DNA of 64,000 nucleotides from Iamia sp038233075 (lineage in GTDB: Bacteria; Actinomycetota; Acidimicrobiia; Acidimicrobiales; Iamiaceae): the NCBI GenBank assembly GCA_038233075.1, contig JBBSMQ010000017.1:1-64000 (forward strand), in the 5' to 3' direction. How positions within the stretch are numbered: the first letter of the stretch is position 1; each line of letters begins with the position of its first letter. The notes below the pieces were generated by a model that ran no database searches, was not told where the DNA came from, and saw nothing but the letters and a program-made list of their open reading frames with translations. Shown in pieces: positions 15,631 to 25,336 of the stretch. The position numbers and the translations under genes are program-made.

Positions 15631-16635
15631 TCACAGGTTCGGCGTGAACCGGGCGTCCAGGTGCTCGGCGGCGACGAGCCAGCGCAGCGCATCGGCCAGG
15701 GTCTCCTCGACGGGCCGATAGGTGATGCCCAGCTCGTCGTGCAGAACCGAGTCGTCGGTGGCGCACATCGTGGTCATGAACTCGGTCGAGTCGCGGTTGA
15801 CGGGCCAGTCGACCGGTCGGATGCGGCGGACCAGGTCGAGGCCGGCGCCCATGCCCCGCAGCGCCGGTCCCGACACGGGGAACCGGCGAAGGGTGTGGCC
15901 CGACACCTGCTCCAGCAGCCTCGCGTACCGATCCCAGTCGAAGAAGGTCCCCCCGGCCATGTAGCGGCGCGGGCCCTGACCCGGCTCCAGCGCCGCGGTG
16001 AGGGCGTCGGCGAGGTCGCGGACGTCGATGACCGCGACGCCGCCGGCGCGACACACGGGGAGACCGCGCCGGAGCGATTCGACGATGCCCTCCATGTTGG
16101 AATCGAGCGCCGGCTGGTCCGGGCCGGTGACCCCGCCGGGGTAGAAGACGACCACCGGTGCGCCCGCGTCCCCCAGCCCGCGCGTGTAGTGCTCGGCCCC
16201 GATCTTCGACCTCCCGTAGCTCGACCGTGGCTCGGCCAGCGGTGAGCTGGCGCTGATGACCGGATCCTGGGGCGGGACGAAGATGCCGACGGTCGACGTG
16301 TAGATGACCGGGTCACACCCGGCGGCCACGGCCTGGCCCAGCACGACACGGGCACCGTCGGTGTTCTTCGACAGGTCGCCGCCCCCGCTGCTGACGCTCA
16401 CCACCGCGGCGGCGTGGATGCAGGCGTCGCACCCGTCGAGGGCCTCGGCGACAGCATCCGCGCTCGTCATGTCGCCGACGATGACCTCGGCGCCATCGAC
16501 GAAGTCCTCGCCGAGCACGGCCGCCACCTTGTCCGGCGTGCGGGCCAGGAAGCGGACCTCGTGACCGGCGTCGCGCACCGCCCGGGCGGCGTGGGAGCCG
16601 ACGAACCCGGTGCCCCCGGTGATCAGGACCTTCAC
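15631..16635 (-). CDS. NAD(P)-dependent epimerase/dehydratase (extended SDR)
   Basis: A 334-residue extended short-chain dehydrogenase. The N-terminal nucleotide-binding motif is GGTGFVGS, 'HAAAVVSVSS' follows, and the active-site pair is in 'SSYGRSKIGAEHY' (Tyr-x-x-x-Lys). 'YPGGVTGPDQP' is the substrate-side loop. The sequence resembles dihydroflavonol-4-reductase-like or 3-beta-hydroxysteroid dehydrogenase-like members. The enzyme would oxidise or reduce a hydroxyl/keto group with NAD(P). No operon partner is evident; the neighbours are pseudogenes on one side and a divergent amidohydrolase unit on the other. Confidence 0.8.
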   Translation of the reverse strand: MKVLITGGTGFVGSHAARAVRDAGHEVRFLARTPDKVAAVLGEDFVDGAEVIVGDMTSADAVAEALDGCDACIHAAAVVSVSSGGGDLSKNTDGARVVLGQAVAAGCDPVIYTSTVGIFVPPQDPVISASSPLAEPRSSYGRSKIGAEHYTRGLGDAGAPVVVFYPGGVTGPDQPALDSNMEGIVESLRRGLPVCRAGGVAVIDVRDLADALTAALEPGQGPRRYMAGGTFFDWDRYARLLEQVSGHTLRRFPVSGPALRGMGAGLDLVRRIRPVDWPVNRDSTEFMTTMCATDDSVLHDELGITYRPVEETLADALRWLVAAEHLDARFTPNL

Positions 16636-16826
16636 GTCAGCGCCCCCGGAAGCGGAGGGCCCTCAGCGCGCATCCGAGGGAGCGACACGCCCAGGATGGA
16701 GTCGTCATCGATCGCACCGTACCCGCGGCGTTCGATCCGGCGTCTGTCCTGCCCTCCGGGTCGCGAGGTGGCGTCGCGACGCCCATCGAGGGACAGCGGC
16801 CACGTGGCGATCGTAGGGTCGGGTCG

Positions 16827-16997
16827 ATGTCCGCCGGGCCCGTCGACACCGACCGCGCCCACCTGGCCGGAGCCCCGCTCCCCGTGCCCCCTGGCATCAC
16901 CCCCGGCCCGCCCTCGGCCCCGCGTGGGAGGAGCCCGGGGCCCATCCTGGGAGCGGACACCGCCGCCGTCGTGGCCCGGCTCGGAGCGCAGCGGTGA
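16827..16997 (+). CDS. 56-residue ORF coupled to the amidohydrolase gene
   Basis: ATG 16827 to a TGA that overlaps the next gene's GTG (GTGA). A proline-rich body (APLPVPPGITPGPPSAPRG) ends with 'GPILGADTAAVVARLGAQ', which resembles the extreme C-terminus of class III (CaiB-type) CoA transferases (LGxHTxEVLxxLG). It may be the last scrap of such a gene kept for translational coupling, or a spurious ORF. No ribosome site is obvious. Confidence 0.35.
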   Translation: MSAGPVDTDRAHLAGAPLPVPPGITPGPPSAPRGRSPGPILGADTAAVVARLGAQR

Positions 16998-18406
16998 ACC
17001 CGTTGCTGCTCCACGACGTCGAGGTCCACCGCCGCCGCGTCGACGTGGCCGTGGAGGGCGGAGCGATCCGCACGATCGCCCCGACGATCACCCGGCGCGC
17101 CGGGGTCGAGGTCCTCGATGGGCGCGGCGGGGCTCTCCTCCCGGGGCTCTGGGACCACCACATCCACCTCATGGCCCTGGCCGCCGCCCGGCTGTCGGCC
17201 ACCGTCGGCCCCCCGGACGTCACCACCGCCACCGGCTTCGCCGAGGCCCTGCGGGCGGCGGCGGAGGCGACCCCCGCCGGGACCTGGGTCCGGGCCGTGG
17301 GCCACCACGAGTCCGTGGGCGGCGACCTCGATCGCGCCGCCCTGGACGAGATCGTCGGTGACCGTCCGGTGCGTGTGCAGCATCGTGGCGGCGCCCTGTG
17401 GGTGCTGAGCTCGGCCGCCGTCCGCCGGCTGGACCTCGGCACCGCCGACCTCCCCGGCATCGAGCGCGACGACGCCGGCCGACCGACGGGGCGGGTGTAC
17501 GGCGGCGACCGCTGGCTGCGGGACCGCCTCGGCCCGCAGGACCCTCCCGACCTCAGCCAGGTCGGGAGGGCCCTCGCCAGCCGGGGGGTCGTGGGTGTCA
17601 CCGACGCCACGCCTCTGGCGGACAGAGTCGAGCTCGAGCCCCTCGCCGCCGCCCGCCGGACCGGGTCCCTTCCTCAACACCTCATGGTCACCGGCGGCCC
17701 ACCCCTCACCACCGCCACCTTCGGCGACGGCCTCATCCGGGGGCCGGTGAAGATCGTGCTGGCCGACCACGCCCTGCCCGCGCTCGACGACCTCGTCGGG
17801 TGGATCCGCGACGCGCACACCGCGGCGCGCAACGTGGCGGTCCACTGCGTGACCCGGGCGGCCCTCGTCCTGGCGCTGGCCGCCCTGGACGAGGTGGGGG
17901 TGCGGCCCGGGGACCGCATCGAGCACGGGTCGGTCGTGCCCCCCGAGCTGCGCGCCCACCTGGCCCGCGGGGGCCCGGTCGTCGTCACCCAGCCCGGGTT
18001 CGTGCGTCAGCGCGGCGACCAGTACCTGCTCGACGTCGATCCCGACGATCGACCCCACCTGTACCCGTGCCGGACCCTGCTCGCCGCCGGGGTCCCCGTG
18101 GCCGGCTCCACCGACGCGCCCTTCGGCGACGTCGACCCGTGGCGGGCCATGGCCACCGCCGTCGACCGCACCACGGCGGGGGGCGAGGTGCTGGGCTCGG
18201 ACGAGGCGGTGACCGCGGCGCGCGCCCTCCAGCTGTTCCTGGGATCACCCCACCGGCCCGGCGGACCTCCCCGACGCGTGGAGGTCGGGGCCCCGGCCGA
18301 TCTGTGCCTGCTCGCCACCCCTCTCGGCCCGGCACTGGACCTCCCGGCCCACACCGAGGTGCGAGCCACGATCGTGGCCGGGCAGATCGTCCACGACGGC
18401 ACCTGA
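16994..18406 (+). CDS. YtcJ-like metal-dependent amidohydrolase
   Basis: A 470-residue amidohydrolase (type 3). Features in order: an N-terminal beta-sandwich ending 'GGALLPGLWDHHIHL' (the HxH metal pair), 'VQHRGGALWVLSSAA', 'ARNVAVHCVT' (metal His), 'RIEHGSVVPPE' (metal His), 'STDAPFGDVDPWRAM' (catalytic Asp) and a C-terminal return to the sandwich with 'GAPADLCLLATPLG'. YtcJ-type proteins hydrolyse N-acyl or amide bonds; substrates vary widely and cannot be read from sequence. The GTG start overlaps the stop of the small ORF upstream. Confidence 0.85.
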   Translation: MNPLLLHDVEVHRRRVDVAVEGGAIRTIAPTITRRAGVEVLDGRGGALLPGLWDHHIHLMALAAARLSATVGPPDVTTATGFAEALRAAAEATPAGTWVRAVGHHESVGGDLDRAALDEIVGDRPVRVQHRGGALWVLSSAAVRRLDLGTADLPGIERDDAGRPTGRVYGGDRWLRDRLGPQDPPDLSQVGRALASRGVVGVTDATPLADRVELEPLAAARRTGSLPQHLMVTGGPPLTTATFGDGLIRGPVKIVLADHALPALDDLVGWIRDAHTAARNVAVHCVTRAALVLALAALDEVGVRPGDRIEHGSVVPPELRAHLARGGPVVVTQPGFVRQRGDQYLLDVDPDDRPHLYPCRTLLAAGVPVAGSTDAPFGDVDPWRAMATAVDRTTAGGEVLGSDEAVTAARALQLFLGSPHRPGGPPRRVEVGAPADLCLLATPLGPALDLPAHTEVRATIVAGQIVHDGT

Positions 18407-18503
18407 GCGGAGGCGACGGGGCCGCCGCCGAGAGCGGCACCGGCCGGGCGCCCGGGGCCGTCGAGACCGACACCGACGGGAGCGGCGCGTCGAGCGGCAG
18501 AGC

Positions 18504-20075
18504 TCAGCGCCGGCGCGCGCCCATGCGGTGGAACAGGCGACGGTTGCGCGTGACGGCCTCGGCGAGGTGACCGGCCCGGTCCTCGTAGAGCGACGCCAGC
18601 TCCGGATCGGGCTCGAAGACCTGCCGGACCCGGGGGATGGTGGCCACCTCGTCGATGCCCACCAACCCGAGGCGCTCCAGAGCGAACAGGCCGACGCCCA
18701 GGCTGTTGGCGTGGCTCGCCTCGTCGAGCTGGTGGACGGGGACGCCGAGGACGTCGGCCATGATCTGTGACCAGAGCTCGGACCGGGCCCCGCCGCCGTA
18801 GAAGGTGAAGTGGGAGATCTCCCGCTTGGCGAAGCTCTCGACCGGACCCCGCAGCCGTCGGAGGTTGAGGGCCACGCCCTCGAAGACGGCCCGGGCCAGG
18901 TCGGCCCGGGTGGTGCCCCGCCCCACGTTGAGGAACCCACCCCGCACCTTCCCGTCGGCGGTGGGAGCCAACGAACCCCGCAGCCACGGGAGGTACAGCA
19001 CTCCGCCCGCACCGGGTGACGAGGTGGCGGCGACCTCGTTGAGGGCGGCGTAGGCGGCCTCGGGCCGCGGACCGGTGCCGAGCGCATCGTCGGGGTAGAC
19101 GACGTGATCGAGGAAGTGGTCGACGCCGACGCCGGCCACGCCGTTCTCCGCCGTCACCAGGAAGGTGCCGCCCAGCGGGCTGGGGACGGTGAAGATCGTC
19201 GTGCGGGGGTTGGTCTTCTTCCTGGCCACATGGGTGACGATCACCCCCGAGGTCCCGAGCGCCAACCCCGCGTGGGTGCCGGTGAAGGCGCCGGCGGCCA
19301 CGGCGCCGGCCTGGGTGTCGTTGATGCCGCTCAGCACCGGCGTCGACGGAAGCAGGCCGAGCGCGTCGGCGACATCCGGAAGCAGGGTGCCGACCTCGGA
19401 GCCGACGGGGACGAGGTCGGGCAGCTTCTCGGCATCGATGTGGGACCGAGCGACCAGACCTGGGTCCCAGTCGACCGCGCCCAGCGTGCGGTTGTCGGTC
19501 AGCAGCATCATGTAGGCGCTGCACTGGTTGGCGGTGGCCCGTCCGGTGAGCCGGAGGGCGAGGTAGTCCATGGGTTCGAGGAACGCCGCCGTCCGCTCGT
19601 AGAGGTCGGGCCGAGCGTGGCGGAACCAGCGCATGTGGGCCAGCGACATCCCGCCCTCGATCGGGGGGAGGCCGTGGACGCGGAGCCAGTGGAGCAGGGC
19701 CACCGGGGAGTCCCGCCCCGGGGCACTCGGAAGCCGGGCCAGGCGCTTGGGCGCACCTCGCCCATCGAGCCACAGGACCATGTCGGCCACGTGATCGCCG
19801 CGGGCGTCGACGGCCACGATCGAGGAGTACTGGCTGGAGGGGACCACCGCAACCACCTCCCGGCGATCCACGTCCGCCGCCGCCAGAGCCCGGGTCACGC
19901 TGTCGAGGGTGGCCCGCCAGACCTCCGCAGGGTCCTGCTCAGCACCGCCGTCGGCGGTGAACCGGATGGTCAGGGGGGCCTGGCCCGACCCGACGACGCG
20001 CCCGTCATCCCGGACGACGGCCGCCTTGGGCCCGCTGGTGCCGAGGTCGATGGTCAGGACGTGGCGCTCGGTCAC
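18504..20075 (-). CDS. FGGY-family carbohydrate kinase
   Basis: A 523-residue sugar kinase. The phosphate-binding 'TIDLGTSGPKAAVV' opens the N-terminal FGGY domain, 'VVPSSQYSSIVAVDARGD' and 'GINDTQAGAVAAGAF' mark the substrate and catalytic Asp regions, and 'FYGGGARSELWSQIMADVLG' is the C-terminal ATP-binding signature. The substrate is probably a pentulose or similar polyol; xylulokinase itself is encoded elsewhere (53283-54728), so this paralogue likely acts on something different. It lies 144 bp downstream of galK on the same strand and may be part of the lactose/galactose operon. Confidence 0.85.
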   Translation of the reverse strand: MTERHVLTIDLGTSGPKAAVVRDDGRVVGSGQAPLTIRFTADGGAEQDPAEVWRATLDSVTRALAAADVDRREVVAVVPSSQYSSIVAVDARGDHVADMVLWLDGRGAPKRLARLPSAPGRDSPVALLHWLRVHGLPPIEGGMSLAHMRWFRHARPDLYERTAAFLEPMDYLALRLTGRATANQCSAYMMLLTDNRTLGAVDWDPGLVARSHIDAEKLPDLVPVGSEVGTLLPDVADALGLLPSTPVLSGINDTQAGAVAAGAFTGTHAGLALGTSGVIVTHVARKKTNPRTTIFTVPSPLGGTFLVTAENGVAGVGVDHFLDHVVYPDDALGTGPRPEAAYAALNEVAATSSPGAGGVLYLPWLRGSLAPTADGKVRGGFLNVGRGTTRADLARAVFEGVALNLRRLRGPVESFAKREISHFTFYGGGARSELWSQIMADVLGVPVHQLDEASHANSLGVGLFALERLGLVGIDEVATIPRVRQVFEPDPELASLYEDRAGHLAEAVTRNRRLFHRMGARRR

Positions 20076-20219
20076 TGGCGCACCCTCAGGCGGTCCACAG
20101 CAGCATCGGTCTTCCTCGTGTGCATGGCGTCGTCATGTTCCTACACGGGGGATCGTCGCGTCCCCCGGAGGACCCTCGGCCACGGATGGGTTCGGCCTCC
20201 ATGGGACGGTGTCGACGGA

Positions 20220-21215
20220 TCAGCCGAGCCGGCCACCGCCATCCACGGCGCGCAACACCCACCCCTCGTCGAGGGCGCCGGGCTCGCACAGGGCGACAGC
20301 GCAGCCACCGAAGCCGGCGCCGGTGAGGCGGGCGCCGATGACGCCGGGGGTGGCCTGCAGGCGGTCGACGAGGGCATCGAGGGTGGGGGTCGACACCTCG
20401 AAGTCGTCGCGGAGGGAGCGGTGGCTCTCGGCCAGGAGGGCGCCGAGGGCGGCACGGTCGTCGGCCCGGAGGGCGGCGGCCAAGGACGCCACCCGGGCCT
20501 CCTCGGTGACCACGTGGCGAGCCCGACGCCGAGCCTCGGGGTCGCTCAGGTCGTCCACCTCGGCCCGGGTGGCGTGTCGCAGCGGCCCGATCTCGGCCGC
20601 CGCCCGCTCGCAGGCGGCCCGGCGCTCGGCGTAGGCCGAACCGGCGAGGGCACGGGGCTCACCGCAGTGGACGGCGACGACCTCGATCCCCGGGGGCAGG
20701 GCGACGGGTTCGACGGTCAACGTGGTGCAGTCGATCAGCACCGCGTGACCGGCGACGCCGGCCGCCGAGGCCATCTGGTCCATGACCCCGCAGGGAACGC
20801 CGGAGGCCTGCTGCTCGGCTCGATGGCAGGCGAGGGCTAGGTCGGTCGCCGTCCCGCTGAAGCCGAGGGCGAGGGCCACGGCCACCTCCAGCGCCGCGCT
20901 GGAGGACAGCCCGGCGCCGACCGGGAGCGTGGTGCTCACCGTCCCCCGGCCGCCGATGGCGGGACGGATCTCGGCCACCACGCCGGCGACGTAGCGGGCC
21001 CAGGCCGGGTCGACGGCGGCGGGGTCGGTGATGTCGAGAGCCACGAGCGCGGGATCGGCCTCGTCGGCCGAGGCCAGCGTGACCACGTCGCCGCCGGGCT
21101 CGAGCTCCACCGTGGTGCCCAGGTGGACGGCCATGGGCAGGACCGAGCCGCCGACGATGTCGGTGTACTCACCGATCAGGTTCACCCGTCCCGGCGCGAA
21201 GGACCGCACGGTCAC
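20220..21215 (-). CDS. galK: galactokinase
   Basis: A 331-residue GHMP kinase. Motifs in order: 'FAPGRVNLIGEYTDIVGG' (galactose signature), 'LPVGAGLSSSAALEVAVAL' (ATP-binding GHMP loop) and 'TGAGFGGCAVAL' near the C terminus. It phosphorylates galactose to galactose-1-phosphate in the Leloir pathway. The GTG at 21215 is the start because family similarity begins immediately after it; the longer open frame to 21443 overlaps galT and is low complexity. At 331 residues it is shorter than the E. coli enzyme (382), mainly in loop regions. Third gene of a lacZ-galT-galK order, 121 bp after galT. Confidence 0.9.
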   Translation of the reverse strand: MTVRSFAPGRVNLIGEYTDIVGGSVLPMAVHLGTTVELEPGGDVVTLASADEADPALVALDITDPAAVDPAWARYVAGVVAEIRPAIGGRGTVSTTLPVGAGLSSSAALEVAVALALGFSGTATDLALACHRAEQQASGVPCGVMDQMASAAGVAGHAVLIDCTTLTVEPVALPPGIEVVAVHCGEPRALAGSAYAERRAACERAAAEIGPLRHATRAEVDDLSDPEARRRARHVVTEEARVASLAAALRADDRAALGALLAESHRSLRDDFEVSTPTLDALVDRLQATPGVIGARLTGAGFGGCAVALCEPGALDEGWVLRAVDGGGRLG

Positions 21216-21336
21216 GGGATCGCCTGCCCCTCGCCGGTCTCGCCGGCGACCCGGACGGTTCTCGCCCGGTCGGGTCGCACCCCGCGCCGCCCCTTCCCGC
21301 CCGGCCGGAGCGATCGGTGATGAGGGAGCGATGGCA

Positions 21337-22263
21337 TCAGGCGTCTCGCAGGGTGCCGGCGGCATCCGGGGGGAGGACGGGGTTGAAGAAGACACCGCTG
21401 CCCAGCTCGCCCGAGGCCACGAAGCGGGTCGTCTCGGGCGCACGCAGCAGGGGAGCGACGTGGGCGTGGACGTGGGCCCCGGACCACTCCCGACCGTCGG
21501 TGGGGCGTTGGTGCCACCACCACATCAGCGGCATGGGCGCGTCGAACAGCCGGTCCAGGCGACCGAACACCTCGACCAGCAGTGCGGCCAGCTCGCCGTG
21601 GGCAGGGGTGGCGGCGGGCAGATCGGCCAGGTGGTCAGTGGGGGCGATGACCAACGCGTAGGGCCAGGTGGCGGCGGCCGGCACCCAGGCCCGCCAGCCG
21701 CCGACGGTGGCCACCAGGCGGTCACCCGGGTCCTCACCGCAGAGCACGCAGGGCGCGGACCCGGCGCCGTCGAGCTCGGCCCGGGCCGCCGGCGGCACCT
21801 CGCCGAAGGCGTAGATCTGGCCGTGGGGATGGGCGATGGTGGCCCCCACCTCCGGGCCGCGGTTCTCGAACACGAGCACGTAGGCGACGTCGGGCCGAGC
21901 GCCGAGGGCCGCGGTGCGCTCGGCCCACAGCTCCACCACCTGACGCACCCGCGCCGGGGGCAGCGAGCCCAGGGTCACGTCGTGCTCGGGCGCGTAGAGG
22001 ACGACCTCGGCCCGCCCACCGGGCAGGGGCGGCCAACGGTTGGGGAACCAGCGCACATCGTAGGGCTCAGGTGCCTCCCGCCCGCCGGGGCAGAACGGGC
22101 AGCCGTCGGACGGCAGGTTCGGCCGGGACTGGCGGCCCCCCACCAGCACGACCTGGTCGCCGGTGAGGGCATCGATCCGGGTCTCGATCGTGGGATCGGT
22201 CGACGCTCCGGGAGGTCCGGGCGAATCCTCGGGACGGGACGCGCCGGACTCGGGAAGGGTCAT
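21337..22263 (-). CDS. galT: galactose-1-phosphate uridylyltransferase
   Basis: A 308-residue HIT-superfamily enzyme. A 'CPFCPG' zinc-type motif sits near residue 55, 'VLVFENRGPEVGATIAHPHG' carries the catalytic H-P-H, and a second CxxC ('CVLC') and 'HVHAHVAPLLR' follow. It exchanges galactose-1-phosphate with UDP-glucose. The ATG overlaps the lacZ stop by one base (TGATG), so the two are translationally coupled. The first 20 residues are poorly conserved. Confidence 0.9.
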   Translation of the reverse strand: MTLPESGASRPEDSPGPPGASTDPTIETRIDALTGDQVVLVGGRQSRPNLPSDGCPFCPGGREAPEPYDVRWFPNRWPPLPGGRAEVVLYAPEHDVTLGSLPPARVRQVVELWAERTAALGARPDVAYVLVFENRGPEVGATIAHPHGQIYAFGEVPPAARAELDGAGSAPCVLCGEDPGDRLVATVGGWRAWVPAAATWPYALVIAPTDHLADLPAATPAHGELAALLVEVFGRLDRLFDAPMPLMWWWHQRPTDGREWSGAHVHAHVAPLLRAPETTRFVASGELGSGVFFNPVLPPDAAGTLRDA

Positions 22264-25202
22264 CAGCGCAGCCGGTAGGACCAGGAGTAGCGGCCCGGGC
22301 CGACCCGGTGGGCGGGCGCGACGTCGGGGCCGACGGCGCCCGAGCCCACCCCCCGGTGCCCGGCGTCGATCCAGAGGTAGCAGTCGTCGCGGACGGGCAG
22401 GTCCTCGAGGTGGTCGGCATCGGCCACCTCCTCATCGGTCCAGCGCGACACGGTGACGTCCAGATCGTCCAGGTGGTCCACTACCAGCAGGGGCGCACCG
22501 GAGGCGTCGAGGAACCGGAGCCAGCGGACGTCGGTGCGGTTGCCGCTGGCCTGGGGGTGCACGTAGGGCACGGGCCAGTCGTCGACGGGCGTGAACCACC
22601 ACCCGACCCGCGTGCTCTGCCGGCGGTCTGAATAGCCCTCGTGCGGGCCCCGCCCGAGCCACTCGACGGTGTGCATGCCGGGCCCCAGCCGCAGGCGCAC
22701 CCCGACGCGGGGGATGTCGTCGAGACCGTCGGGCACCTGCAACCGGTGGACGACGTGCTGACCCCCGCCCTCGGCCGGGGTGACGTCGGTGACGAGGTCG
22801 GTGAGAGCCGAACCGTCGCGCAGGCCCATCGCCTCCCAGCGCGCCGCGTGGCGCGTGCCCACCGCGGGGCCGAAGGTCTCATTGTCGATGGGGGCTCGCC
22901 ACAGGGCGAGGGTGGGGTCGAGCTGGTCCAGGTCCCGGTGCTGCTCCGGGGCCGGGCCGAGGGCCGCGGCCAGCCCCGGGTGGCGGGCCACCTCGGCCTG
23001 TTCCCAGGCAACGATGTGCCCGGCGCGCCCCCAGGGGAGATCGTCGGCGGTGCGCAGCGTCAGGGTCAGCTGGGCCGCCTGGCCCGGCTGCAGGGCCAGC
23101 TCCGGAATGGGCAGGCGGACCTCGGTGGTGGCGCCCGCGGCGCAGTCGAGGGGATCGAGCCGGCCCGACGCCACCACTGTGCCGTCGACGTCGACGGACC
23201 AGGTCGGTACCAGCCAGGCCAGGTCGACGAAGGCGTGCTCGTTGTGCACCGAGAGCAGGCCCCGGGCCGGATCGAGGGCGATGATGCGCACGGGGGCCAC
23301 GACCTTGGCCATCTCCAGCAACGAGGGGTGCGGGGTGCGATCGGCGGCCACCAGGCCGTTGCAGCAGAAGGGTCCGTCGTGGGGGTCGTCACCGAAGTCG
23401 CCGCCGTAGGCCAGGCGCTCGGTGCCGTCACCGGTGACCTGCACCAGCGCCTGGTCGACCCAGTCCCAGGCGAAGCCGCCCTGCAGACCCGGGTGGGTTC
23501 GGATGGCGTGCCAGTAGTCATCGAGACCCCCGCACGAGTTGCCCATGGCGTGGATGTACTCACACATCACCAGTGGTCGGTCGGGGGTGGCGCGGGTGGC
23601 CCAGGCCACGATGTCGTCGACCCCGGGGTACATGGGGGCGATCACGTCGGACTCCGGGGTGGGCCGTGCCAGCAGCTCGCCCATCTCGGGGAAGGTGCCG
23701 GCGACGATGTCGCTGAACATGTTGAAGCCGATGCCGCCCTCGTAGTGGACCGGGCGGGAGGGGTCGTAGGCCCGCAGCCACTCGGCCGCGGCGCGCTGCA
23801 CGGCGGCGGTGCCGCTCTCGTTGCCGAGCGACCACATGATCACCGAGGGGTGGGCCTTGTCGCGCTGGGCCATGCGCACGACCCGTTCCAGGATCGGCCC
23901 GACCCACACCGGATCCTGGGTCAGGCTCCGGAGGTAGGCGTGGCTCTCCACGTCGGCCTCGTCCACCACGTACATGCCGAGGCGGTCGCAGACGTCGTAG
24001 AGGTGGCTGTCGTTGGGGTAGTGCGAGGTCCGCACCGCGTTGAGCCCGTGGCGCTTCATGAGCACGATGTCGCGCTCGATCGACGCCGGGGCGACGGCCT
24101 TGCCCCGACGGGCGTCGTGGTCGTGGCGGTTGACCCCCTTGATGAGGACCGCACGGCCGTTGACCCGCAGCTCGGCCCCGACCACCTCGACCCGACGGAA
24201 CCCGACGGCCACGGTCACCTCGTCGACCACCTCCCCGGCGGCGTCGACGAGGGTGACGGTGAGGTCGTGGAGGTTCGGCGTCTCGGCCGTCCACGGCACG
24301 ACCGCCGGCACGTCGAGGGCGAAGGTGGCACCCCGCCCGGCGAACACCATCCAGTTCACCATCTCGTCGCTGGGGTGCTCGAAGTGGACCGCCTCGCTGA
24401 CCTGCTGGTCGCCGAGGGCCGCCCGGACCGTCCAGTCCTTCGGGCCGGCCCCGTCGGCCTCCACCCGGACCCGGGCGCTCAGGTGGCCATCACCGGTGAC
24501 CGGATTCCAGTCCGCGACGGGGTGGACATCGGCCAGGCGCACCGGCGGTGTGGCGAACAGGCTGACCGAGCGGTGGAGCCCGGCATGGTGCCAGTGGTCC
24601 TGGTCCTCCAGGTAGGTGGCATCGGACCACCGCACGACCGTGAGGGCCAGGGCGAAGGGGCGGCCCGGCTCGACGAGGGCGGTGAGGTCCCACTCCTGGG
24701 GCAGGCGGGAGTCCTTGCCCATGCCGACGGCCACGCCGTCGACGTGCACGTACAGCACCGTCTCCGCTCCACCCACGTGGAGGACGATCCGCCGCCCCCG
24801 CCAGCCCTCGGGGACGGTGACGGTGCGGCGGTGCACACCCGTGGGGTTGGCATCGGGCACGCGGGGCGGCGGGCCCGGGAACGGCATCTGCACGTTGGTG
24901 TACTGGGGTCGGTCGAAGCCCTGCATCGTCCAGCAGCCGGGCACCTCGACGCGGGCCCAGCCGTCGACGGGCCCGTCGAGGTCGGTGGCTCGAACATCCT
25001 CGGGCCGCGCCCGCAGCAGGAAGTCCCATGGTCCGTCCAGGACCAGAATCTCGGATCGGGCGAGCGGGGTCGCCATGGCCTCTCGACCGAAGCCCGTCGC
25101 CTCGGGCCGGGCCCAGGACCGGGGGCCGAACGCGTCGAGCGGGAGGGGGGTCGATGCCGGCTCGGGGACCACGCTGCGCAGTCTGGCCCAGCACTGCGCC
25201 AC
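22263..25202 (-). CDS. lacZ: beta-galactosidase, glycoside hydrolase family 2
   Basis: A 979-residue LacZ-type enzyme with all five domains: a jelly-roll sugar-binding domain, immunoglobulin-like domains, a TIM barrel and the C-terminal 'small chain' domain. The acid/base Glu is in 'MWSLGNESGTAAV', the nucleophile Glu in 'VMCEYIHAMGNSCGG'. It is followed by 'GGFAWDWVDQALVQ' and 'HEGYSDRRQSTRVGWW'. It splits lactose or other beta-galactosides; no signal peptide is seen, so it is cytoplasmic. The GTG start at 25202 has only a weak GGGGCG ribosome site, and no sugar transporter or LacI-type regulator is next to it. Heads an operon with galT and galK. Confidence 0.92.
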   Translation of the reverse strand: MAQCWARLRSVVPEPASTPLPLDAFGPRSWARPEATGFGREAMATPLARSEILVLDGPWDFLLRARPEDVRATDLDGPVDGWARVEVPGCWTMQGFDRPQYTNVQMPFPGPPPRVPDANPTGVHRRTVTVPEGWRGRRIVLHVGGAETVLYVHVDGVAVGMGKDSRLPQEWDLTALVEPGRPFALALTVVRWSDATYLEDQDHWHHAGLHRSVSLFATPPVRLADVHPVADWNPVTGDGHLSARVRVEADGAGPKDWTVRAALGDQQVSEAVHFEHPSDEMVNWMVFAGRGATFALDVPAVVPWTAETPNLHDLTVTLVDAAGEVVDEVTVAVGFRRVEVVGAELRVNGRAVLIKGVNRHDHDARRGKAVAPASIERDIVLMKRHGLNAVRTSHYPNDSHLYDVCDRLGMYVVDEADVESHAYLRSLTQDPVWVGPILERVVRMAQRDKAHPSVIMWSLGNESGTAAVQRAAAEWLRAYDPSRPVHYEGGIGFNMFSDIVAGTFPEMGELLARPTPESDVIAPMYPGVDDIVAWATRATPDRPLVMCEYIHAMGNSCGGLDDYWHAIRTHPGLQGGFAWDWVDQALVQVTGDGTERLAYGGDFGDDPHDGPFCCNGLVAADRTPHPSLLEMAKVVAPVRIIALDPARGLLSVHNEHAFVDLAWLVPTWSVDVDGTVVASGRLDPLDCAAGATTEVRLPIPELALQPGQAAQLTLTLRTADDLPWGRAGHIVAWEQAEVARHPGLAAALGPAPEQHRDLDQLDPTLALWRAPIDNETFGPAVGTRHAARWEAMGLRDGSALTDLVTDVTPAEGGGQHVVHRLQVPDGLDDIPRVGVRLRLGPGMHTVEWLGRGPHEGYSDRRQSTRVGWWFTPVDDWPVPYVHPQASGNRTDVRWLRFLDASGAPLLVVDHLDDLDVTVSRWTDEEVADADHLEDLPVRDDCYLWIDAGHRGVGSGAVGPDVAPAHRVGPGRYSWSYRLR

Positions 25203-25336
25203 CGCGCCCCGACGCTGGTGGCGCGGGAGGGCGCCGACGAATGTGACCTGTCTCTGTCGCGTAGCAGCGCTGGGGGCCTAGAGTGGAGCCACTGCCGTGT
25301 CGGTCGTCACGCCGACCCGAACCCGAGGGGGAGCCA